DNA of 64,000 bases from Fimbriimonas planktonicus (GCA_965234685.1 OZ248539.1:1240001-1304000); one strand, 5' to 3'. Shown: positions 25,249 through 34,724, numbered from the stretch's first letter. The notes: generated from the sequence alone by a model not told the origin. Numbers and translations: made by a program.

Positions 25249-27360
25249 TTAGTTTGAGACTCCGGTTCTTTTTAGTGAATCGGCGTATAAGGACATGGCC
25301 CGTCTGGATTTAACCTTCGGAGCAGGTATGGATGGTTGAGCCGGCAACGGCCGCAAGATTGCGCTCGTCATCGGATCAAGGGTGAAATCGAGTTTGCGAC
25401 CTGCGCCGCGGGGTGAAAGTTTTTCTCCGGTAAGTGCGTTTTGCCACTGAGCAGTCAGTAGTTTGCTTGTAGAAATCGAAATTGATCGTCGCTCGTTGGA
25501 ACGATTTAGCACGACAATCGCCGAGTCACTCTTACTCTTTCGAGCAAAAGCCAGCACACCTGTCGCATCATCGGAAACAAGGCGAATCGGCTCACCTACC
25601 TTGAGCGCTTCGCTACTTTGGCGAATCTGACTCAACCGTTTGTAGAACTTCAGTAGATCGTTTTGTTCAGTCGCTTTGGACCATTCCATTCCGTGGCGAT
25701 TTTGGGGATCAACCCCACCTTGCATACCGATTTCTTCGCCGTAGTACACCGACGGAGTACCGGGCCAAGTGAACTGAACCGAAGCAGCTAACATCTGCTT
25801 CCTTTGATCCCCAGCGCATAGGGTTAAAAACCTCGGCGTGTCGTGGCTAGACAGTAACAGCATCAGATTTCTGCTGACTTGCGGAACATAGCTGTCATAG
25901 ACTCGGAAAAGCGTATCGAGATACTGAGAGGCCGTGGTTCTCTCTTCCGCGATGAATCGCAAGTTTGCGTCGCGGAACTGATAGCCCATCATAGAATCCC
26001 ACTGGTCGCCGCTAAGCCAGGCCCGCCCATCGCCCCAGTGCTCGCCCACAATCCATAGGTCTTTGTTCAAGCCTTTGACCTTCTTTCGGAAAGCACGCCA
26101 GAAGTCCATTTCGACTTCATTTGCAACATCCAGCCGAACACCCTGCAGCCCGGGCGCAGTCTTATACCAGAACGGGGCTACGGAGAGAAGATGTTCTCGC
26201 GTCTGCCGATTTGCCGTATTCAGTTTCGGCATACTTGGGAAGCCAAACCAGGCTTCGTAATCAGGCTGGTTCTTAACAACGACCGGGAATTTCTTAATAA
26301 AGTACCAATCGAGATACGCCGACTGCGGTCCTTTGTCAACAATATCGTTAAAGGCGAAGAATCTCGGTGATGTATGGTTCAGACAAAGGTCCAGGATATA
26401 TCCGAGGCCTTGCGCCTTCATAGCTTTGCCAAGTTCGATGAACTCCGCGTTCGTACCAAACTGCGGATCCAACTCGAAGTAGGTATCTGCCTCGTACCGG
26501 TGATTTGACGGCGACTTGAAGATCGGATTAAAGTAGACCGTACTGACGCCAAGAGACTTTAGGTAGGAGAGTTTGCTCTGAACGCCGGCAACGTCTCCAC
26601 CAAATCGATTGCCATAGGTGGGAGTTCCGTCCCATGGCATCACGTCTTTCGGATCGTTATCCTTGGAGCCATTGGCAAAGCGATCGGGGAAAATCTGATA
26701 GACAATTCCACGACTCACCCAGGATGGCGTTACGAAGGCTGGGGTCCTGGCAGGATCAATCTGGTAGGGGCCAAGTTTGCGGTTCGCGGCTCCGTCTTTC
26801 AACAGGATGCTGTAAGAAAACCGACCCGACTTTACAGGGACTGCGGCTTTAAAGCCTTCATACAACTCGTCGCCAGCGATTCGGCTCATTGGCACCGTTC
26901 GACCGCCGATGAGCAGGATTGCCGATGCAACGTCGGCCGTTCTAACCCGAACTGAAACGTGCGCTTGTCCCTGATCGACATTGAAGTACGGGATCGCAGT
27001 CGAGTGTTTGATTGCGCTCGCCGTGATTCGCCCATCACCGAGGGCAGCCGGAATTTTGAAGTCAGCGGGTTGCACGAAGAGAAGCGAGTTCGTATTCCCG
27101 CCGCCATCGTCTTGTGATTTAGCCTTGGGATCAACAACCCAATTGCTGCCATTCAGGACAAACTTGTACTGATGCTGTCCAAGCGAAAGCGGAAGCGTGA
27201 CCGTCCATGTGCGGCCATCCGGATCGACTTTCATCGGATTCTTGGCATTGTTCCAGCCATTGAATGTCCCGGCAACATGGACCGAATTCAGAGCCGTGTC
27301 TGCAACATAGCGGAATGTATGCAGCGAAGTTTCCGCCTGAGCCGCAGCCAGCAGCATCAT
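25249..27360 (-). CDS. secreted GH13 alpha-amylase family enzyme (neopullulanase/cyclomaltodextrinase type)
   Basis: A 703-residue glycosidase acting on alpha-glucans. A short signal (MMLLAAAQAE) is followed by a CBM48/AMPK-like glycogen-binding domain (about residues 12-95, VHVAGTFNGWNN) and a second beta domain. The (beta/alpha)8 barrel then shows YILDLCLNHTS, the nucleophile Asp in GVRLDVANE, the acid Glu in WIVGEHWGD and SSHDTPRF. A C-terminal beta domain closes it. Its ATG overlaps the lacI stop by four bases (ATGA), so regulator, enzyme and pseudopilin form one operon. Confidence 0.92.
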   Translation of the reverse strand: MMLLAAAQAETSLHTFRYVADTALNSVHVAGTFNGWNNAKNPMKVDPDGRTWTVTLPLSLGQHQYKFVLNGSNWVVDPKAKSQDDGGGNTNSLLFVQPADFKIPAALGDGRITASAIKHSTAIPYFNVDQGQAHVSVRVRTADVASAILLIGGRTVPMSRIAGDELYEGFKAAVPVKSGRFSYSILLKDGAANRKLGPYQIDPARTPAFVTPSWVSRGIVYQIFPDRFANGSKDNDPKDVMPWDGTPTYGNRFGGDVAGVQSKLSYLKSLGVSTVYFNPIFKSPSNHRYEADTYFELDPQFGTNAEFIELGKAMKAQGLGYILDLCLNHTSPRFFAFNDIVDKGPQSAYLDWYFIKKFPVVVKNQPDYEAWFGFPSMPKLNTANRQTREHLLSVAPFWYKTAPGLQGVRLDVANEVEMDFWRAFRKKVKGLNKDLWIVGEHWGDGRAWLSGDQWDSMMGYQFRDANLRFIAEERTTASQYLDTLFRVYDSYVPQVSRNLMLLLSSHDTPRFLTLCAGDQRKQMLAASVQFTWPGTPSVYYGEEIGMQGGVDPQNRHGMEWSKATEQNDLLKFYKRLSQIRQSSEALKVGEPIRLVSDDATGVLAFARKSKSDSAIVVLNRSNERRSISISTSKLLTAQWQNALTGEKLSPRGAGRKLDFTLDPMTSAILRPLPAQPSIPAPKVKSRRAMSLYADSLKRTGVSN

Positions 27361-28379
27361 TCTAGTACCGCCTCTCGCCGACTGCTACCCCTGACGGATA
27401 GCGATGTCGGAACGATGACGCGTCGATTTTCCCAGGTGTCTTCGCCGTCCAAAATTTGCAACAGGCGAGCACAGGCAACGCGAACGATCTCGCCCATGTT
27501 CAAACTCACCGAAGACAAGCCGCCATCAATCATCTCGCAAAGATGGGTGTCGTTGAAGCTAACAAGCCCCAAGTTCTGAGGGACCTTTAGGCGCATCTCT
27601 CGTGCCGCACCCACAACACCGAGCGCCATGTAGTCATCGAGAACCACCAAGGCGTCCGGAGCATCCCCAGAATTCAAAATGTTGCGCGCAGCTTCCCGCG
27701 CTGAAACCGCACCAAAGTCGGCATGCCAAATACGGTCCGGGATGGATCCGCCTCGTAGCGCACGCTGATAGCCCGCAACGCGATCGTCACTGACCGTAAC
27801 TCCGCTGCGACCGGCGAGCATGCCAATTTTCTTGTATCCCATGTCGACCAAATGTCGAGTTGCGAGTTCGGCCGCTGCAACGTTGTCGTTATCCACGGAA
27901 TGAATCTGGTTATTGTTGAGTGGATTCCCGATTAGGACGAACGGAAAATTGTCCTGCTGGAGCCGACCGATCCGAAAATCGGTTGCCTCACTTTCAACCA
28001 GGATCAGGCCGTCCACGCGGCGAGTCCGAAGCATTTCATCGTAAATGTAGGATTGCCCTGCAACAGACGTGACCATGTCAAGGCAAAGGTGGTACGGCGA
28101 ACCGTTCAGGACATCAAGAATTTCTGCGACCAATCCTGCAAAGAACGGATCGTCACTCAGGCCGCCCATGGGGCGATTAAGAACAAGGCCAATCAAGTTA
28201 GTGCGCTTACTTCTAAGGGATCGAGCGCGCACATCCGGCTGGTAGTTGTGCGCCCGCATCGCTTCCACGACGCGGTCTCGAATGGCGGCTTCGACCTTTT
28301 CGTCACCCGCTAGGACGCGAGACACAGTTGCCTGTGAAACGCTTGCTATTCTTGCGATGTCCTGCTGCGTGACCCTCAT
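27357..28379 (-). CDS. LacI-family transcriptional regulator
   Basis: A 340-residue repressor. The N-terminal helix-turn-helix is TQQDIARIASVSQATVSRVL, with the hinge region near NYQPDVRARSLRSKRTN and a periplasmic-binding-protein-like sugar domain after it. I start at ATG 28377-28379 with GGAAG six bases upstream. Its own promoter carries two operator sites (28400-28450), so it very likely represses its own operon with the GH13 enzyme, the inducer probably being a maltodextrin. Confidence 0.93.
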   Translation of the reverse strand: MRVTQQDIARIASVSQATVSRVLAGDEKVEAAIRDRVVEAMRAHNYQPDVRARSLRSKRTNLIGLVLNRPMGGLSDDPFFAGLVAEILDVLNGSPYHLCLDMVTSVAGQSYIYDEMLRTRRVDGLILVESEATDFRIGRLQQDNFPFVLIGNPLNNNQIHSVDNDNVAAAELATRHLVDMGYKKIGMLAGRSGVTVSDDRVAGYQRALRGGSIPDRIWHADFGAVSAREAARNILNSGDAPDALVVLDDYMALGVVGAAREMRLKVPQNLGLVSFNDTHLCEMIDGGLSSVSLNMGEIVRVACARLLQILDGEDTWENRRVIVPTSLSVRGSSRREAVLE

Positions 28380-28399
28380 TGGTTCTTCCGCTCTCAACT

Positions 28400-28450
28400 G
28401 TGAGAATACGAATTCTTGTCGACACTATACACAAGAATTCGTATTCTCAC
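28400..28450. promoter_or_regulatory. twin LacI-type operator (perfect 20-bp inverted repeat)
   Basis: Arms GTGAGAATACGAATTCTTGT (28400-28419) and its exact reverse complement (28431-28450) are separated by 11 bp. Each arm contains a near-palindromic 14-mer AGAATACGAATTCT with central CG, the form LacI-family dimers bind. The two CG centres (28409/10 and 28440/41) are 31 bp apart, three helical turns, so both dimers would sit on one face. The repeat overlaps the lacI promoter. Confidence 0.85.
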
Positions 28451-28452
28451 AA
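28424..28452 (-). promoter_or_regulatory. sigma-70-type promoter of the lacI-GH13-pseudopilin operon
   Basis: On the minus strand, TTGTGA (28447-28452), a 17-bp spacer and TATAGT (28424-28429). One operator fills the spacer and the -10 box lies between the two operators, an arrangement that would block polymerase when the repressor is bound. The start point would lie near 28417, leaving a leader of about 38 nt with a ribosome site. Confidence 0.8.
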
Positions 28453-28518
28453 GCATTTCCGAAAATATTCTCAGAAATTTCTTCAGAGGTCGAGATTTAA
28501 GGGACGTAAAAAGCAAAA

Positions 28519-28542
28519 ACCGGATGGTCTTCACCATCCGGT
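28519..28542 (-). terminator. rho-independent terminator of the response-regulator gene
   Basis: A perfect 10-bp stem ACCGGATGGT/ACCATCCGGT with a 4-nt loop, followed on the minus strand by TTTTTGCTTTTT. T-rich bases also follow on the other strand, so it may work in both directions. Confidence 0.9.
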
Positions 28543-28569
28543 CTTTTTCACACAACAGGCTAGATTGCC

Positions 28570-28971
28570 TTAAATTTCGTAGCGCTTGGATCCAGAATCG
28601 TCTGTGCCCTGAGCAATTCTCTTGACGAACGTCACGAGTTCCATCGGGTTGAACGGCTTCGTAAGGTACATGTCCGCGCCGTAGTGATATCCCTCGAACA
28701 CGTCCTTATCCTGTGCCTTTGCCGTCAACATGATGACCGGGAGATTTTCCGTCTCCGGCTCTCGACGAATCGACTTCAACACTTCGAAGCCATCCATGTA
28801 CGGCATCATGACGTCAAGAACCACTAGGTTCGGCTTTTCTGCTCGGATCTTCTCCAAACCTTCTTTGCCATCGAACGCCGTTACCACTTGGTAACCCTGA
28901 CGCTCCAAATTGACCTGAATAAGCCGCACAATGTGGCGCTCGTCATCGCAAACCAAAACTTTCAACGCCAT
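28570..28971 (-). CDS. single-domain response regulator (CheY-like)
   Basis: A 133-residue receiver with no output domain. Acidic pocket Asp-Asp in VLVCDDERH, phosphoacceptor Asp in LVVLDVMMPYMDG, Thr in MLTAKAQ and Lys in LTKPFNP are all present. I start at ATG 28969-28971 (MALKVLV); an ATG seven codons upstream is possible. No histidine kinase is nearby, so its partner is encoded elsewhere. It should act by protein-protein contacts, as in chemotaxis or pilus control. Confidence 0.92.
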   Translation of the reverse strand: MALKVLVCDDERHIVRLIQVNLERQGYQVVTAFDGKEGLEKIRAEKPNLVVLDVMMPYMDGFEVLKSIRREPETENLPVIMLTAKAQDKDVFEGYHYGADMYLTKPFNPMELVTFVKRIAQGTDDSGSKRYEI

Positions 28972-29119
28972 GAGTTGTCTTGTTCCTCTCATTCAGCGGA
29001 GCTAAGCCCAGCGCCGAACGCGGTCTATTCTACTCATATCTCCAGAGTTTGCGGAACGGTCCGCGAAATATTCTTCGGCATGGAAACGTGACCGGCCAAT
29101 ATCTGCGACAATCTGAGGC

Positions 29120-30328
29120 ATGTTTCCGGATCTCGATATGGATGTCGCGACCATTCTCGCCCACTTAGGAGAGCAACCCAAGAATCAGGGCGCGGTCGTG
29201 CCCCCGATCTTTCAAAACTCGCTGTTCACCTTCGAAAGCACCGATGACCTGCTGCACGCCTTGGAACAGAAGCCGCTAGGTCCTCCCCACCACTACAGCC
29301 GTTTGAGCAATCCGACGCTCAGCGTCATCGAGCAGAAAATTGCAGCCCTGGAAGGTGCAGAAGCATGTAAGGTGACTGGCTGCGGGATGGCTGCAATCAC
29401 AGCTGCCGTGACCCACTTCCTCAAGGCTGGATGTCACGTTGTCTGCCCAGACACGGCATACGGCCCCGTGCGCAGACTCCTGTCGGAGTTCATGGCGCGA
29501 TTCAATGTGTCGGTAACTTACGTCTCGGGCATGTCGACTGACGAAGTGGTGGCCGCATGTCGTCCAGAAACGACGTTGATCTACTTGGAGAGTCCAACTT
29601 CCGCGCTGTTCCGATTGCAAGATCTCCCGGCAATCACAGCGTATGCACGTGCAAACGGAATCAACACGGTCATTGACAACACGTACGCCACTCCCCTTTT
29701 GCTGAATCCCATCAAGCTTGGCGTGGACGTGGTCTGCCACAGTGCAACAAAATATATGTCAGGGCATAGCGACCTCACCGCAGGCGCAATTGTCGGCAGT
29801 GAGAAGCTCATCTATGACATCACGATGAACGAGGTGAACATGATGGGCAACATCTTGCATCCGTTCTCCGCGTGGCTCCTTCTCCGCGGCATCCGGACCC
29901 TGGCCGCCAGACTTCCCTTGCACGCGAAAACAGCCGACGAGATCTCGAACTGGCTTGAAGGGCATCCGTCGGTTGCGAAGGTGCACCACATATCCCTCGA
30001 CTCGTATCCGCAGCGTGACCTCTACCAGAAGATGTTCAAGGGCTCGGGCGGCCTCTTCTCGTTCGAACCAGTTGACCAATCTCGCGAGGGCGTGCTTGCA
30101 TTCTGCGATGCCCTTCAGGTGTTCCAGCGTGGAATCAGTTGGGGTGGATTCGAGAGTCTCGTTGTTCCACTCAAGACATCTCCGGCAGACTACGAAACTC
30201 CGCGTTGGGTAATTCGGCTGTTCTGTGGCCTAGAAGGGGTTAACGACCTGAAAGCTGACATCAGCCAGGCGTTCGAGCGTGCCAGCTTGGTACAAGGCAC
30301 GCAACCGTCACAGGTCACTCCCGCCTAA
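29120..30328 (+). CDS. PLP-dependent trans-sulfuration enzyme (Cys/Met metabolism family)
   Basis: A 402-residue fold-type I PLP enzyme of the cystathionine gamma-synthase/gamma-lyase family. The PLP lysine is in SATKYMSGHSD, the phosphate site in GCGMAAITA and the substrate Tyr/Arg region in HHYSRLSNPT. It could be cystathionine lyase, methionine gamma-lyase or O-acetylhomoserine sulfhydrylase; these cannot be separated by eye. ATG 29120 is one base behind GAGG; an ATG at 29138 (MDVATILAH) also fits. It ends in a 4-nt convergent overlap with the amidase gene. Confidence 0.9.
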   Translation: MFPDLDMDVATILAHLGEQPKNQGAVVPPIFQNSLFTFESTDDLLHALEQKPLGPPHHYSRLSNPTLSVIEQKIAALEGAEACKVTGCGMAAITAAVTHFLKAGCHVVCPDTAYGPVRRLLSEFMARFNVSVTYVSGMSTDEVVAACRPETTLIYLESPTSALFRLQDLPAITAYARANGINTVIDNTYATPLLLNPIKLGVDVVCHSATKYMSGHSDLTAGAIVGSEKLIYDITMNEVNMMGNILHPFSAWLLLRGIRTLAARLPLHAKTADEISNWLEGHPSVAKVHHISLDSYPQRDLYQKMFKGSGGLFSFEPVDQSREGVLAFCDALQVFQRGISWGGFESLVVPLKTSPADYETPRWVIRLFCGLEGVNDLKADISQAFERASLVQGTQPSQVTPA

Positions 30329-30939
30329 GATTTATCGGTTGCTGGATTCTTTCCGAAATACATCGGAAGGTTCAAGTCTTTCAGGGACTCCCACGGAAAA
30401 CCTGCCGGATCGCTCTTGCGCCCGGCGGGGACAGCGATAAATTCGTGGCTGACAATCTGTTTCAGAGGAAAACGTCGCTTTAGCCCGGCGATAATCCACT
30501 TCAGCACCTGGACTTGCTCCTTAGGATACGGTTGCTTTCCGTCATTCAGGTTCACAAGCTCTATACCAATAGAGTAATGATTTAGGTTGGTGCGTCCGTT
30601 CGGGTCAACGCTAACTCCAGCATGCCAAGCCCGATCAAAAGTGCTCACGTGCATTACGTACGAACCATCCCGACCAATGGTGAAATGCGCGCTGACTTGG
30701 CTCGATTCCCGCAAGAACGCGTTCGTTGTCTGTTCGAGGGTAGGAATGACGGTGCTGTGAACTACAACGGTATCAACGATTGCACCCTCTGGCCGCGGGC
30801 CAAAGTTCGGCGACTGAATCCACAGGAACTTGGCGAAACCAGGATCCTTCCACGGGCTCGGCATTGGGTCTCGCGGATCTGATGGCAAGCCGGATTGCAG
30901 CGAAAGGACGACGGAAGCAACGATGCCCAGCGAGTGCAT
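30325..30939 (-). CDS. N-acetylmuramoyl-L-alanine amidase (Amidase_2, AmpD-like)
   Basis: A 204-residue zinc amidase cleaving the MurNAc to L-Ala bond of peptidoglycan or its fragments. Zinc ligands: His in VVVHSTV, His in HEFIAVPAGRKSDPAG and the Asp there; RAWHAGVS is the usual substrate-side block. A signal peptide at the N-terminus (HSLGIVASVVLSLQSG) places it outside the cytoplasm. It follows the large membrane-protein gene by 36 nt, downstream of two glycosyltransferases, and faces a GlcNAc-kinase/murQ pair, so the area is devoted to envelope turnover. Confidence 0.9.
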   Translation of the reverse strand: MHSLGIVASVVLSLQSGLPSDPRDPMPSPWKDPGFAKFLWIQSPNFGPRPEGAIVDTVVVHSTVIPTLEQTTNAFLRESSQVSAHFTIGRDGSYVMHVSTFDRAWHAGVSVDPNGRTNLNHYSIGIELVNLNDGKQPYPKEQVQVLKWIIAGLKRRFPLKQIVSHEFIAVPAGRKSDPAGFPWESLKDLNLPMYFGKNPATDKS

Positions 30940-30975
30940 GGCAGCGGTTTACCCGATGGGCTGCCAAGACGGGAG

Positions 30976-32700
30976 CTACGCCGACTCGGGCGAAACCAAC
31001 GCTTCCCGGTGCAAAACGACAAGCCAGAGAAGAAATCCAGCAATGAGCGAATCATAGAGCTTGGGCTCACTTGCGGGTAGGAGCAGGCCCGCGACCAGGA
31101 CAAAGCTCGTTGTTTTCACGAGTAGCGAGTTCTGAATGGTCCGCTTTAGCTGGCGGAAATAGAAGCGATCTCCCAGAATCGCTAAGAAGATGCAAAGTCC
31201 GACGGCGAACCAAAACGCGGGCTCACGCAGGCCGAACCCGTACCACCACAGATTCACCGCGGGAATGTCCCAGAAGGTCACGAATCGATCTTGTGGCGCA
31301 AACGTAACGGCATGTCGCAGACCATTAGCGGCGCCGCAGCCAAAGATCGCACCTGCCACCAGCCAATTGGGTACCCACCGTTCTCCAACAATTACGGCCC
31401 AAATTGGAGCGCACAGCACAACGATGCCTGCTGCAGCACACCACCCAGGTTTCACCAAACTGATGCCGAACGCCGCGGCTAGCAGTAGCCTTGAGCCCCA
31501 TGCCCAGAGAGTCGGTTTTCCGGAGCTGATTGAGGCGATTCCAATTAAACTCAGCAACCAAGCGCCAACCCACATTCCAGAGAGTGGTCGATCCGTATCT
31601 TGGAACACGCTCGAAAGCGCGCTCCAAGACGGTTCGCCCAGCGAAAGAGCGACCACGTTGATCCCGAAAAGGACGGAGATATGAGAAATTGCTCCCTTTG
31701 ATGGGAGAACAAGCTTTCCAATCAATTGTCCAAGTAAAACCAGTAAAACGATTAGCGGCAGAACGCAAAGCCAAAGCAGCTCCGGACCAAGATATCGAGC
31801 GGCAGTGCCCGACAGAGAAAGGCACGCAGGCAAAACAAGGAGCGCATCAAGGCCAGTTCGCGCGAACGCCGAATTCCGCTCTTGGGAGATGCACCAAGTT
31901 GCGATTCCGACGATAACAGTGAATAATGCTGCGACCACGCACAGCCCGAAACTGAACCCAAGGGACTCGCCACCCCATCGCCGCGCAACTTCCCCACGAT
32001 TTAGGCTCGTAAAAGTGAATCGTTTCGGAACGGCAAGCAACGCCCCGATCTCGGTGAGAGCCAACGTACCGGCAATTCGAAATTTGTTAGATCGCGGCGT
32101 TCCTACTGGCCAGCCTTCTCCGAGGAGCCAAACATGGGACAGCATCCGAGCAGGCTCATCTGACCACTCGAGCACCAGAATCCGTCCTTTCGTACGCTTG
32201 CGAACCGCCGCAACTTCGTCCCAATGCCGAGCCTCCGTGACGTACAATGCGCTCTCTTCGAGCTGCTGTGTTGTGGGCAGCACTCTTACAAGATCGGACT
32301 TTGGCGAAATTGCGGCGATCAGCGCGAGGCGAGAGGCTCCACCTGCTGGGTTTCCAAGAACTTCAAAATGCCGGCCATCAAGGTTTTGCTGAAGTTGGAT
32401 GGCAATACCGCGATTGACGAAGCTAACATGCTCGCCAAAGACCCAATTTGTGTCGATGCTCGAAACCGTGAGCTCAGATTCCGTAATCCTCCAATCCTGG
32501 CCCGTGGTTACTGACAGAACGGGCCAGAGAACGTCGCGGGCCTCGCGTTGCGGCCACTTCACCCAGAGGGAATGATCATCAATTTGTTCTGGGATCGCTG
32601 GACCGGCGTACTTCGTTTTGATGAACACGAGTACCGATGCGGGTTCGGCCGCACAAACTTGACTGAGAACAACGAGGATCAGCAGCCAAAGCCAACGCAT
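30976..32700 (-). CDS. large polytopic membrane protein, unknown
   Basis: A 574-residue protein I do not recognise. A signal peptide (MRWLWLLILVVLSQVCA) leads into a soluble exported domain of roughly 220 residues, then ten or eleven transmembrane helices to the C-terminus. The layout, exported sensor-like domain plus membrane bundle, recalls some glycan polymerase or transport proteins, but no motif supports one. Its ATG overlaps the stop of the family-9 glycosyltransferase gene (TAATG), so it belongs to the glycosyltransferase operon. Confidence 0.78.
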   Translation of the reverse strand: MRWLWLLILVVLSQVCAAEPASVLVFIKTKYAGPAIPEQIDDHSLWVKWPQREARDVLWPVLSVTTGQDWRITESELTVSSIDTNWVFGEHVSFVNRGIAIQLQQNLDGRHFEVLGNPAGGASRLALIAAISPKSDLVRVLPTTQQLEESALYVTEARHWDEVAAVRKRTKGRILVLEWSDEPARMLSHVWLLGEGWPVGTPRSNKFRIAGTLALTEIGALLAVPKRFTFTSLNRGEVARRWGGESLGFSFGLCVVAALFTVIVGIATWCISQERNSAFARTGLDALLVLPACLSLSGTAARYLGPELLWLCVLPLIVLLVLLGQLIGKLVLPSKGAISHISVLFGINVVALSLGEPSWSALSSVFQDTDRPLSGMWVGAWLLSLIGIASISSGKPTLWAWGSRLLLAAAFGISLVKPGWCAAAGIVVLCAPIWAVIVGERWVPNWLVAGAIFGCGAANGLRHAVTFAPQDRFVTFWDIPAVNLWWYGFGLREPAFWFAVGLCIFLAILGDRFYFRQLKRTIQNSLLVKTTSFVLVAGLLLPASEPKLYDSLIAGFLLWLVVLHREALVSPESA

Positions 32701-33635
32701 TACTTCTCCAAGTGAGGTAACGCCGCAGCAAGGATCTGTTCGGCGGGCACGCTCGAAATCTGGCCATCGGGCGCAGCAATCACCGTATGAGGCTCGTATC
32801 TATGGCCCCACTTGAGATGGGGTGTCGGGCCAAAGACGGTGACAGTTGGACAATTCACCGCTGCGGCCATGTGCATCAATCCGGTGTCACTGCCAATCAT
32901 TACTTTGAGGTGCTTGAGAGACGACATCGTTTCACGGATCGATGTCTTACCTACAAGGTTAGTGGGTTCAAAGGTCAGCCTTGATAAGAAGTCGGCAAGG
33001 AACTTCTCTTCATCTGGTCCGCCAAATAGGGCAACGCGATGGCCGTCGCGATGAAGACGATTCGCAATCTCTGCAGAGGTTTCGATCGGAATCTGTTTCT
33101 GGCCAAACCGGGCGCCAGGTTGAAGGCCAACAGTGGCACCGTCAACAAGTGGCCACACGCTCGACATTTCTTGTTCGGAAACCGAAAGGTGCGGATGTGA
33201 GAACTCGTACGGTATCCGAAGTTTTTCTAGCAAGTCGAAGCAGGATTGAGTTTCGTAATCGTCGTGACCATAAGCAACCGGATGGCTCAACATCGGGCCG
33301 CGAAATTCTTGTGCATGACCAACTCGAACCCGGATCCCAGCTAGGAGCGCTGTCAGCGCTGATCGGAAGCTGTGGTTGACGATGACCGCAACTTGAAATC
33401 GCTCTTGTCGAAGGTAGATCGCCTCGGCAAATACTTCATTTGGTTTCCGAACTTTCTTGCTGCGTATGAATGTTCGCTTTGCAGTTGGATGCGCGAGAAT
33501 CTGATCGACAACCCCCATGGTAAGGCAAGTGACCGAACTAAACTGCGCCTCGAGCGCCGGCAATACGGGCGAGGCCATAACGGCGTCCCCTAGATATGAC
33601 TTGAAGCTGACAAGTACCCGCTCATAGGACGCCAA
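32700..33635 (-). CDS. glycosyltransferase family 9 (heptosyltransferase type)
   Basis: A 311-residue GT-B enzyme like ADP-heptose:LPS heptosyltransferases. N-terminal VSFKSYLGDAVMASPVLPAL and C-terminal MIGSDTGLMHMAAAVNCPTVTVFGPT carry the donor-binding signatures. It would add a sugar to a surface glycolipid or glycan at the inner face of the membrane. It overlaps the preceding family-9 gene by 14 nt, and the following membrane-protein gene starts on its stop codon. Confidence 0.92.
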   Translation of the reverse strand: MASYERVLVSFKSYLGDAVMASPVLPALEAQFSSVTCLTMGVVDQILAHPTAKRTFIRSKKVRKPNEVFAEAIYLRQERFQVAVIVNHSFRSALTALLAGIRVRVGHAQEFRGPMLSHPVAYGHDDYETQSCFDLLEKLRIPYEFSHPHLSVSEQEMSSVWPLVDGATVGLQPGARFGQKQIPIETSAEIANRLHRDGHRVALFGGPDEEKFLADFLSRLTFEPTNLVGKTSIRETMSSLKHLKVMIGSDTGLMHMAAAVNCPTVTVFGPTPHLKWGHRYEPHTVIAAPDGQISSVPAEQILAAALPHLEK

Positions 33636-34635
33636 AGAGTGCCTCCTTTGCGGTCGAAACAGGAATGTCCGCCACTGTGCCTTCCGCTGTCGAGACTAAC
33701 GGGAGCACGTTTCCGTAAGGCGGCGTCCAGAGTCGATGAATTCCGTGACGAAACAGCGCCACTACGGGCTGATCAAATGCTGAAGCCAAGTGCATGATCC
33801 CGTTATCCAACGTAAAGACGGCCTTTACTCGGGACAATGCGCCGGCTACTTGGGGCAATGTGAGCATCCCGCGGAGGTCTGCCACGAGGCCCTCCGAAAC
33901 GACAGCATCTTCGTCTGTCAACCCCTTCCAATACTGCCCTTGCGACTTCGGCTTCGCCCCAAGCAAACCAACCGTGACTCCACGCGCCTTTAAGTCACTT
34001 AAGAGTTCGACCCAAGACGAAACGGGCCAAAGCTTTTCGGGCAAACTCGCGCTCATGGCGATTAACACATCGGGCAAGTCTTGGCCAGGATCTTCGGAGT
34101 GAACCTTGTACCGTGGAACTTCCCCATCGCAGTACGCCAGCCGACAGAAGAGCTCCCCAATGAACCCAGACTGAAGGAATGGATAGTCTATTGGCAGTGA
34201 CTCTCGAATCCACTCACGATCTTCCCAGAGAGAGCCGCGCAGATTCTGTTCGAAGGCAAGGCGGCCCCGCGATTCTGCGTCAATGCACGGGCCGGTAACA
34301 CGCCCCTCCTTCCCTGCTAGGATGGGGACCAGCATTCGTGCCCAGTCGTTGCTCTCAACATTAATCACCCAATCAAACGGCGGCAATGACAGTGCATGGG
34401 CCATCGCATCGCGCGGCTCCGCACCCAAAAAGCTGACACCAGACGAAATCGATGCATCGTTGCGCCAAAGTTCTGCTGAGCGGTTGCCGGAAAAGTACAC
34501 AAGATCCGCGCTTGGGTGCTTTGCACGAAGCATTTGCAGTAGCGGCGTGATTACGACCGAATTACCAAGGGCATCGTTCGAGACCACCGCAATTCTCGGT
34601 GCATCGCCAAGCGTTTCTCCCTCAAAACGTATCAC
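33622..34635 (-). CDS. glycosyltransferase family 9 (heptosyltransferase type)
   Basis: A 337-residue second family-9 enzyme. It shows AVVSNDALGNSVVITPLLQML at the N-terminus (broken spacing), DLVYFSGNRSAELW, and the donor motif VFTLDNGIMHLASAFDQPVVALF. It opens the minus-strand envelope operon. The 89-nt gap to the divergent kinase gene must hold both promoters; neither is clear enough to mark. Two different family-9 enzymes imply at least two sugars added to one acceptor. Confidence 0.92.
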   Translation of the reverse strand: MIRFEGETLGDAPRIAVVSNDALGNSVVITPLLQMLRAKHPSADLVYFSGNRSAELWRNDASISSGVSFLGAEPRDAMAHALSLPPFDWVINVESNDWARMLVPILAGKEGRVTGPCIDAESRGRLAFEQNLRGSLWEDREWIRESLPIDYPFLQSGFIGELFCRLAYCDGEVPRYKVHSEDPGQDLPDVLIAMSASLPEKLWPVSSWVELLSDLKARGVTVGLLGAKPKSQGQYWKGLTDEDAVVSEGLVADLRGMLTLPQVAGALSRVKAVFTLDNGIMHLASAFDQPVVALFRHGIHRLWTPPYGNVLPLVSTAEGTVADIPVSTAKEALFGVL

Positions 34636-34724
34636 GCCAGTGGTTTTACCCGCACATCAGGTTCAGTTCCCGTCGGAAGGATTGGCGGTAAATTGTGTGA
34701 TGGCGGACCTGTGAGCCAACAACA

